Shown in pieces: positions 23,701-35,700 of a DNA stretch of 64,000 nucleotides (its first letter is position 1; the number at the start of each line of letters is the position of its first letter). The stretch is taken from assembly GCA_012934845.2 (NCBI GenBank), contig WNNJ02002664.1:144578-208577 (forward strand). Reading direction: 5' to 3'. The DNA comes from Pomphorhynchus laevis (taxonomy: Eukaryota > Acanthocephala > Palaeacanthocephala > Echinorhynchida > Pomphorhynchidae). The notes below the pieces were generated by a model that was not told the origin of the DNA, made no database searches, and worked only from the letters and a program-made list of their open reading frames with translations. Position numbers and translations under genes: made by a program.

Positions 23701-26700
23701 TTAAGTTATAATTATAATTAAATTATATTAGTGAATTATAATTCATAATAAAATACTAATTTAATTGACTAATTATGCTTATAAAATTATATATTTTTTT
23801 GTTTCTACTTATTATAAGCAAAAAATAATAATTATTAAGTTATAATTATAATTAAATTATATTAGTGAATTATAATTCATAATAAAATACTAATTTAATT
23901 GACTAGTTATGCTTATGAAATTATATAATTTTTTGTTTATACTTATTATAAGCAAAAAAAATTAATTATTAAGTTATAATTATAATTAAATTATATTAGT
24001 GAATTATAATTCATAATAAAATACTAATTTAATTGACTAATTATGCTTATAAAATTATATAATTTTTTGTTTATACTTATTATAAGCAAAAAAAATTAAT
24101 TATTAAGTTATAATTATAATTAAATTATATTAGTGAATTATAATTCATAATAAAATACTAATTTAATTGACTAATTATGCTTATAAAATTATATATTTTT
24201 TTGTTTCTACTTATTATAAGCAAAAAATAATAATTATTAAGTTATAATTATAATTAAATTATATTAGTGAATTATAATTCATAATAAAATACTAATTTAA
24301 TTGACTAGTTATGCTTATGAAATTATATAATTTTTTGTTTATACTTATTATAAGCAAAAAAATTAATTATTAAGTTATAATTATAATTAAATTATATTAG
24401 TGAATTATAATTCATAATAAAATACTAATTTAATTGACTAATTATGCTTATGAAATTATATAATATTTTGTTTCTACTTATTATAAGCAAAAAATAATAA
24501 TTATTAAGTTATAATTATAATTAAATTATATTAGTGAATTATAATTCATAATAAAATACTAATTTAATTGACTAATTATGCTTATAAAATTATATATTTT
24601 TTTGTTTCTACTTATTATAAGCAAAAAATAATAATTATTAAGTTATAATTATAATTAAATTATATTAGTGAATTATAATTCATAATAAAATACTAATTTA
24701 ATTGACTAGTTATGCTTATGAAATTATATAATGTTTTGTTTATACTTATTATAAGCAAAAAAATAATAATTATTAAGTAATAATTATAATTAAATTATAT
24801 TAGTGAATTATAATTCATAATAAAATACTAATTTAATTGACTAATTATGCTTATGAAATTATATAATATTTTGTTTATACTTATTATAAGCAAAAAATAA
24901 TAATTATTAAGTTATAATTATAATTAAATTATATTAGTGAATTATAATTCATAATAAAATACTAATTTAATTGACTAATTATGCTTATGAAATTATATAA
25001 TATTTTGTTTCTACTTATTATAAGCAAAAAATAATAATTATTAAGTTATAATTATAATTAAATTATATTAGTGAATTATAATTCATAATAAAATACTAAT
25101 TTAATTGACTAGTTATGCTTATGAAATTATATAATTTTTTGTTTATACTTATTATAAGCAAAAAAATTAATTATTAAGTTATAATTATAATTAAATTATA
25201 TTAGTGAATTATAATTCATAATAAAATACTAATTTAATTGACTAATTATGCTTATGAAATTATATAATTTTTTGTTTATACTTATTATAAGCAAAAAAAT
25301 AATAATTATTAAGTTATAATTATAATTAAATTATATTAGTGAATTATAATTCATAATAAAATACTAATTTAATTGACTAGTTATGCTTATGAAATTATAT
25401 AATTTTTTGTTTATACTTATTATAAGCAAAAAATAATAATTATTAAGTTATAATTATAATTAAATTATATTAGTGAATTATAATTCATAATAAAATACTA
25501 ATTTAATTGACTAGTTATGCTTATGAAATTATATATTTTTTTGTTTCTACTTATTATAAGCAAAAAATAATTAATTATTAAGTTATAATTACAATTTATA
25601 TATTACAATTTATAGTACAATACTAATTTAATTGACTTATTAGATTTATGTAAATTTATAATTGTTTGTTTATACTAATTATTATAAGCAAACAAATTAA
25701 TTATTAAGTTGTAATTACAAGTAAATTATTGTATTATAATTCATTATAAAATACCAATTTAATAAAATTTGTGTTTATTAAACTATAATTTTTCTGTTAA
25801 CTTTCTTTTGAGCAAAAAATAATTAAAATATAAAATCTTATAATTATTAATAAATTATTAATAATGAACTATTATGTAGTTCATTATAGTATTATGTTAA
25901 TGTTTGTTGAAATGCTTTAAGATTCCTCACCCCCGTACTATATATGAAATAATAATCCATGGTACATTAATCAGTGAACGATTGGATAATGTGCGTCATT
26001 TGACTCTGAGCAAGGAGAATAACGAGAAATGTATAATTGTTGGAGATCTGCACGGCCAACTTGATGATCTGCTTAGCATTCTGGACACGGTTAATGTTCT
26101 TTTGTATTTTGAGTGTTTCAAAATTTTAATTCCTTTTTTATAAAATATACAATTCAGATAAAATATTGTAGAATATTAGTTTGGAATATTATTCGTCTTT
26201 ATCGTTTTGAATTGTTACTTTGGAGCTGAATCTATTAAAAACATTAAAAATTGTTTGATACAATATCAAAACAATTATTGTTATTTTATAATGCTTTTTA
26301 AATGTCAGATTATTACTAATTTACATTTTCCTAACCTAAACTTCAAAAATAATAATTGTAAAAACGTTATTAATATGAAATTTGCTTTATAATTGAAATA
26401 TAATTTAAAATATGAAATAATATGAAAAATATTTTATAATATAAAATTTGATTGAAATAATTTGGCTCAGATTATTTAATGGTCTTCTTAAAGATGGTCT
26501 TGAAACATTTCATATAAGAATCGATCTGTATTTTTAAAAACAAAGCTAATATTTTGACTGTCTTTATTTTAATATTGCACTATACTGATTTTTCTTAAAC
26601 AATTTACTTGAAAGTTTCTGGTAGCAGAATGTATTCCTGAAATATTCTAACCACGCACAAACTTGAATTAGATTTCGATATTTTAGTTTGGATTACCTGG

Positions 26701-29700
26701 GATTCAAACAATCTATGTGTTTAATGGTGACATGATTGATCGAGGTACACATTCGATTGAAGTAATTACGCTAGTCACCTTGCTCTTTATATTGCACCCG
26801 ACTTCTGTTTGTTTAAATCGTGGAAATCACGAAGACTTTCTCATGTTTATGAGGTATGATAATTTTTAAAAATATGCATTTTGAATGTGAGCTTCAAAAT
26901 CGTTTAAAATTATTCGCATTTTGGTGATTTATTAGGAGTAAATTAGAAACAATTTTGAGATAGAATCTAAAGCAAGTGGCAGCAGGAAAACTGCAAAAGA
27001 ACAGAATGTGTAATTTGGTTTATTTTACATCTATTTGATATCGTGTTCATTAGATACGCATTAGTTTTTATCAATTGAATTAGTTTACTATCGTTACATT
27101 AATAGAATAATTGAGATACAATAATATTCTAGAAATATATAAAAGTTGAAATACAACACTTTTCTGACTCAATATTATGCATTCGAAATTATTAATGTAT
27201 TTGTGTTTATTAAAGTAAATAAATGTTCAAATTAATGTGTACATACAAGATGGCGAGAAACACTAATTAATCTTAGATGATATTTAAGCATTCAATATGC
27301 ATATATTTTCCTTTATATTCTTTGATATTTGAATATTATTTGTGTAAATTATAATTTGAATATGATTTGTGATATTTATAATTTGAATAAGATTTGTGTT
27401 TTTAGCTGTCCCATCATCAAGCATTTATCGATGAGATCTACCATTGGTAAAATCAATGCTCTTAATCGACCATCTATTTTAATAAAATGACATGTTAAGG
27501 AGTAAGATTTGTGCAGCTATATACAAATCTTACTTATTAATTAATATTCAAATATATATTTTTTCAGTATATTTCAATATTTTTCAGTGTTTCTCAAATC
27601 CAAATTTTCCCTTTTTGCATTTGTTAAGATGGCACAATCTAAAAAGAAATATACATTATTTGACGTTTCTATTTGGAGGAATAAATTATATAAATTATAA
27701 TACGATTAGATTTTAATTACGATTAGATCATGGGATCCTATAATTCCCTTTCTTAAAGACAGTAATAAACCTTTTAAGATTTAATTCATAAAGACATAAA
27801 GTATAATTTATAAATATAGCTTTAAATCTTCATGTATATGATAATTTAGCATAAAATACTTAGCTTTCATATTTCCTATTAAATAAATTTTAAATGAATC
27901 AATTTATAATTTATTTAAATTGAGGAATAAATTATTCTTAATAAATTATTTTTTATTTAGTTATATTTCTATTTTTTATATAATAGTTAAATCATTTCTA
28001 CTTTTATATTGGCTCTTTTAATGTAGAACTTGAATATTCTCTAAAGGTGTTTTCTGCATTTATCAATTATTTTAATCGTAATTTAAAATTTTAAAGCCTT
28101 GCGCCTAATTGCATCTAGCTTAGTGTTTATATTTTAAACAAATAATTTCTATTGAGATACGGTTTTCGTGACGAATGTATTAGAAAGTATAAGGTATTTA
28201 GTTTTTTCCTTTATCATTTGTATCAGAAACGTTCTTAGAATAAAGGACAAGTTATTATTATGGCTGTGCACAATTTATGTGCATCTCTTTCTCTTGTGAC
28301 AGTTATTGACGGGTCGGAACGAGTTGCTATTATGCATGGAGGCATATCTAATGGAATGATGTTAAATTCTATCCAAAAGATCGATCGTAGAAAAGTGCGT
28401 ACTTATTTATTGCATGTATTTTTGTCAATGATTGTCAAATGATTTACCTGATTAAGATTGTAGAATTAATTATATAAAATGTCCAAATATGCTTTGCCTG
28501 TTCACATTTTTAATTTATGTATGCTAACCATGCTATATCAACTAGCTTCTTGTTACCATTTTTGTCGTGACAATTAGTGCAACGTCTTATATTGAATCGA
28601 AAGTTTCGATCATGATTTATTAATTTGATTTATTTTAGAAACGAAAAACAAAAGGCAGAAATCATTTATTGTTATATTTCAATAGCATCGGTTATATAGA
28701 ACATCTTTCGATTTTATTGTTTTTCTAATGTCATTGATACATAAAATTGAGTCAAAATGTTTTAATAAGAATTTTAATTTTAATTATTTAAAAATGCATT
28801 GTTAGTTAAAACGTGTGAATTGATATCTCAGTTATATGATGTCCTTGTTTCCGTTTAATTGATAAGCTATCATGCATTTTAATGCTAATGGATATTAATA
28901 TTTAATAATATTATTTAATAGAAAAATGCCTAGGTTTGAAATAAATCTATTTATTTTATAAAAATATTATATTCTGATTTTAAAAATTTGTTTTAGATTT
29001 CTATAACTAACTTCTACTTGAGAATTAATAGCTTTTACTTTGTGATTTTTCATAAAATAAGTTCATACTTGACATATAAGCGCTATAGGTGAAATTCAAT
29101 TAACCTGTACTATTAATATAAATTATATGTACTACTTAAAAATTATAAAGTTGAACTTTTTGCGTGATGTTGGCTTGGTTATTTAATAATAAATTATCAA
29201 ATATGTATCAACTATTTTTTAATTAAAAACCTTAAGCATTTAAAATTGTCGTTTTTCTCCTTCTAAGAAATAAAAGTACTGTTTCAAAAAATTTACCGTT
29301 TCATAATTTGCAAATTTATATACAAATTTATCATTAAAAGTTAATTTAACGATTGTTTTCCTTATATTAAATATATTTTTTCCGTCTTCTAATAATTTAA
29401 AATATTTTAGTTTACAACAATGCTATATCCTCCGATTGATCAGAAAGTCAAAGGAATTGAAATTGTAAGCGCTTTTTGTTTATTTGTGTTAAAATTTAAA
29501 TATATTTAGATATAAAATAATATATTAATAAATAAATGGTTAATATATAACCATTTGAAGATTGATTTAAATTATAGATTGATTTGGCTTTCAATGATTT
29601 CAATTATTTGTGTTGACTCTTCTGTCTTCAACTTTGATTATTTACATCATCTTACAATATTTTTGGTTTTACTTGTTTTTATACTTAGCGATCTATAAAA

Positions 29701-32700
29701 TCGTGATTTAAAAGTAAATCTTTAACTTTTAATTTTTCAAACTTTGTTCAAAAAGTCATAAGCTGGTAATAAAATCCATTATTGTTGCATTTAAGCAAAC
29801 TTGGTTGTTTTTCATGCATCTTATTTGAATAAAAGTGTACTGTTCAAGGTAACTGATTTAACTTGGAGTGATCCAAGTGCAATTGATTGCATGAAACCTA
29901 ATAATGCAAGAAGAGCAGGGAAGGAATTCGGTCCTAGTTTTACAGACATATTCGTTAGACGCAATAAAATTGACAGGATAATTAGATCTCATGAAGTTGT
30001 TGATGACGGTTACAAATATATGCACTCAAACCAGGTATTTTTACTTTCAATCCTATTGTGCTGATTATACAATGCTAATTAAAAACATTTTCATTTCGTT
30101 AAAGTGCATGTTTGCAGAATTTACTTTCGACATTTAAGAGAAAAATTATTAAAAATATTTTATATAAGAATATTTTATAGATTAGTATAAATCTGATATA
30201 AATCTTTCATTTCATATATGCCCCTTGACCACGTATCTTGTCCATTCAAACCAAGATTTATTGTCAGCATTGCTAACGATTAACCTGACATATTGTTTAC
30301 TTTACACATTTATTGCCAATGTACAGTACTGAATTTGATTTTTTCTCTTTTTATTTATTGGTGGACCTGTCAGTGGCTCCGTCCACATTTTCCACAGAAA
30401 ATAAATTCTATTCCATCATATATATCGAATTATAATTCATAATAAAATACTAATTTAATTGACTAGTTATGCTTATGAAATTTTATAATTTTTTGTTTAT
30501 ACTTATTATAAGCAAAAAAAATTAATTATTAAGTTATAATTATAATTAAATTATATTAGTGAATTATAATTCATAATAAAATACTAATTTAATTGACTAA
30601 TTATGCTTATAAAATTATATATTTTTTTGTTTCTACTTATTATAAGCAAAAAATAATAATTAGTAAGTTATAATTATAATTAAATTATATTAGTGAATTA
30701 TAATTCATAATAAAATACTAATTTAATTGACTAGTTATGCTTATGAAATTATATAATTTTTTGTTTATACTTATTATAAGCAAAAAAATTAATTATTAAT
30801 TTATAATTATAATTAAATTATATTAGTGAATTATAATTTATAATAAAATACTAATTTAATTGACTAATTATGCCTATGAAATTATATAATATTTTGTTTA
30901 TACTTATTATAAGCAAAAAAATTAATTATTAAGTTATAATTATAATTAAATTATATTAGTGAATTATAATTCATAATAAAATACTAATTTAATTGACTAG
31001 TTATGCTTATGAAATTATATAATGTTTTGTTTATACTTATTATAAGCAAAAAAAATTAATTATTAAGTTATAATTACAACTAAATTATATAGGTTTGAAT
31101 TATAATGCATAATAAAATACTAATTTAATTGACTAATTATGCTTATGAAATTATATAATTTTTTGTTTATACTTATTATAAGCAAAAAAATTAATTATTA
31201 AGTTATAATTATAATTAAATTATATTAGTGAATTATAATTCATAATAAAATACTAATTTTATTGACTAGTTATGCTTATGAAATTATATAATATTTTGTT
31301 TATACTTATTATAAGCAAAAAATAATAATTATTAAGTTATAACTACAACTAAATTATATAGGTTTGAATTATAATGCATAATAAATTACTAATTTAATTG
31401 ACTAGTTATGCTTATGAAATTATATAATTTTTTGTTTATACTTATTATAAGCAAAAAATAATAATTATTAAGTTATAATTATAATTAAATTATATTAGTG
31501 AATTATAATGCATAATAAAATACTAATTTAATTGACTAGTTATGCTTATGAAATTATATAATTTTTTGTTTATACTTATTATAAGCAAAAAAAAATTTGA
31601 GTTGTCAATAAAGATAATGTATTCCAGTATGTAGTTCGTGTTAACTTATAATATTTACTTCTAGTATTTGCAATTTAATTTAATTTTTCAGATTAAATAT
31701 TTTATTTTTAATTTTAACATTTTATTTATGTCATATAAAATTTTAAAAAAATAAATTATCTTCTTTTGATTGTATTCATAATAAAATACTAATTCAATAA
31801 AATTGACTTGTTATGATTATAAAATAATAATTTTTTAGTTTTTATTAATTATAATAAGCAAAAATAATTAATTATTAAGTTATAATCATTTCACATATGC
31901 TCTTTTGGCTACATATCTTGTCCATAAAAAACAAAATACATTGTCGGCAATTCTAACGATAAACCTGACATATTGCATCTTTTACACATTTATTGCCAAT
32001 GTACAGTACTGAATTTGATTTTTCCTCTTTTTATTTATTGGTGGACCTGTCAGTGGCTCCGTCCACATTTTCCAGCGATAAATTCTGTTAAATTCTATAT
32101 AAAATTTATATTATTATATTATATATAATATTATATTTTTATATTATCTTTATATTGTTATATAAACTATATAATGTCATAATCACTAGATTTTCGATCT
32201 ATGTGTATGTCAACTATTAAAATAAATGGATCCTCAATGCATTTTATTATTTACTGGTTGTTTCCGGTGCTTGGATATACAACCTTCTTATGTTAATTAC
32301 TTCAAAACATTTAAAGTTATCCCAAATTGTTTCTATGCCAAATATATCTATTAAATCATTGGTTTCCCCAATGATTAAAAAGTTATTGACATATTAATTT
32401 TCCACAGTTAATAGGCCAAATTGGCTAATTGATCAAATGCTAATTCGTTATTTAATAATCTATTTGTTGTAGATATCAATAAACCATATGATGTCACAAC
32501 GGTAGGGATTGCATAGATGCCGTCGTGAATGTTTGTAAAATTCATTTAAAGTTTGCTGCATAATGGCCCCTAGTACTTTAAGACAATCCAATATCATTTG
32601 TTTGACATTTGCTGTCAAACAATCGTACCACTAATCGTTGCACCAAAATATTATCGATCAATTGACTTGAAATTATTTCAAACTTATTTCACCAACGTTT

Positions 32701-35700
32701 ATTTTACATCAACATCAATGACTTAGTCCTTAGTCGACTAATTGATCATCAATTACTTCTCTCTATTAGTAGAAATATGTTATTTGCAACTTAAATTTTT
32801 TTCGGTAGTGCATTAGTTTATTTTTGAAGTATTTTAGTACAAGGTATATTTTCAATTTAATAGCTAAGATCAAATTAAAATAAAAAATATGTTAAGTTGA
32901 TATAACTGTGCAGTCATTGTTACAATTGAAATTTTGATTACTATTGAAATTCTGCACGCTACTTTAATTATATCTATAAGTAAACAGCAGTAGATACATT
33001 TGAGTATTGGCCTCATCAGCTACTGATCCAATACATAGGTGTCACGTTTATAAATGACGTTTATAAATGACCAATAAATTTATTTTATTAAATAATGTAT
33101 TTAATAAATTTTTACCTAAATGACGAATACACAAGAAATCTAGTTCATTAAGGCTAAATTAATCTGCAGTTAATTTAGTTGGGTTTATAACCAACGAATT
33201 CAACGAAACTTAAAGAAATTATCTAATTATCTTTAAATCTTTGAAATATGCGAAATTGCTTAATATCTCATGCAGTTTTATTTTAAAAATAAAAGTTTTA
33301 CAAATATCCCAAGCACTTTTAATTTATAAAGCTACTTATACAAAATATAAAATACTCATACGTTATTTTTTATTTTACTGATAAACTAAAAATGAGAATA
33401 GTATACATCCGGTGTACTATTGACAGGCGGTTACAGATGTCAGGTTAAAATCTGACAAGTTGTGAGTCAAAGTGTATGAAATTGAGTCATTATTAAAGGA
33501 TAGCGTGGCTGGTAATAAATGTGAAATCACGTAATTTGACGTAGCGAATAGCTAAAGTAGTAGAAAATATCCACATACTATCACCATTAGCGTCAATTCA
33601 TGAGTGCAATGTGAGTATTTTGATTCCCGTGTAATATAAGAAAGTATGTCGTTAGCGCCATCTCGGGAAGACGATATCTGAAATTCATAACAAAGTTGTG
33701 GTTAATAAAACCACACAAGAATCGATGTGATAATCAATCAGATAAAAATTGATCTGAGTTTCATGAAAATATAAAAATATTTCATAAAAATATTTCATAA
33801 AAATATCTCAATAAATAAAAAATGACAACAGAATTCAGTGAAATATAGAAATTAAAATTTGGGAATTTTAATAAAGAAATGTATACAGAACTTACTAAAT
33901 TAAAGCTAGTATTAACAACTAATAATAACAACTATTGATAAAGCTAGCAATAACATTGTCTTCATATGCAAAAAGCTTCTCTTGTGATTTACTAATAAAA
34001 GAGGTTAATTCTAATGATTTAAATGTAAATCCAACATATGAACGTAGTGAGTTGAGTTTTGAAACAATTATTACAAGTCAATGTTCTATAATGGATAAAA
34101 AGGGTATCAAATTCAACCTATAAAAAGGTTGAATTAGGTATCTAATTCAACCTATAAAAAGGTTAAATTAGATAATAAAACTATACCTATATTATATTGG
34201 AATCCAAAATTACATAAAAATCCAATAAAACCTAGGTTCATATGTAGTGCGTTTAAATGTACATTAAAACCACTTTCTGTCTATATGAATAAAATACTTA
34301 AAGTAATTAAAGCACATTTTAAAAAATATTGCAAGGTAATCGAAATTAATACGGGTATAAAACACTATTTCAGTATTAATTCTACAAAAGAATTTTTAGA
34401 ACAGACAGACAACAGGAATAAATTTTCAGAATGTAAATAAGTACGTATTTAAACTCAAGTCGCATATTCACCATAATTTAAAGCCTTTAAGTGCTTGGGA
34501 TTTTGCTAAGTTCATAATTTATTTTTATTTGAATAAAACTAAATTTTTATGAATTGACTAATAAATAATATACGACGTATTCGAATAATAGAATAATATA
34601 TTATATAGTATATAGTAAAAATTCAATAAAACCCAGGTTCATATGTAATGCGTTTAAATGTACATTAAAGTTACATCATTAAGATGCAGTGCTTTTAAAA
34701 CCCTTTTCTTTTAAATTATTTAATTTATATTATTGAATTAAATTTTTTTATTTATAAATCATATAAAATACGTAGACTCAGTTGATCAGGTAATCAATAA
34801 ACGTTATCAGGTAATCTAGAAAGGTGATTATTAAAAGTTAGATATGTTATCTACTAACAGAAGGTTTTGGAAAGAGTTTTTTGAAAGGTTTTTTGTAAAG
34901 GTTTTTTACAATTTTACTAATTGTTGCAAACTAATAAAAGTTGTCCCATAAATTGATTAAAAAAACAGCGAACAGTAAAACATTTACTAATCGATAAAGG
35001 CTATCAATGTGTAGCTGTTTTTCTGAAATATTTCCTGGATATAATGTAGACGGGATTTCATTATAAAGTTTCCATGAACCCACAAAGACCAAGCTGTTTT
35101 AGAACAATAAAAATAACCAAAACTCAACAATATGTGATAAAAAATCGCTGTTAAAAAACCATCACTTTAAAAAACCTATCGTAATCACCAGCTTACCTCA
35201 GTTATAAATTTTGATCACCTCTATGTTCCTGATGATTATCTCAGTAGTGATTGAAAATTTGTAAAAATAAAATTATACACTGACTTCTCTCGATTTGTTT
35301 AATTCTCTTTTTTTTAACTAACCGATGTGTAGCCATTTTCCTAATTGGTATAAAAATGCACAAAGTTTAGCAGCTATTAATACAATTCCTGATTAGAAAT
35401 ACATAGAAAAAATACATCTTTTTTTGAATACATATTTTCGATTTTGCTACAATAAAAAATTTTGATTGTCTAGCTGTTTTTTCAATCAGTAGAAATAATA
35501 TTTACAAAATACAAATATAAAATATAATATTTTATAATTATTATGAATATTATCATATTAATATTTAATTTTTACATTTTTAAATTCATAATAAATATTA
35601 TGTTTCTCTTATTAGGTATTGACGATATTTTCTGCTTCATTGTATATGGGTTTGTACGATAACTTTGGTGCTGTTGCGATTTTATCTGCCTGTGAACCTC

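Noticed and set aside
23464-25600. CRISPR-like array
   Set aside because: The spaced repeats are full tandem monomers with no unique spacers, in a eukaryotic intron.
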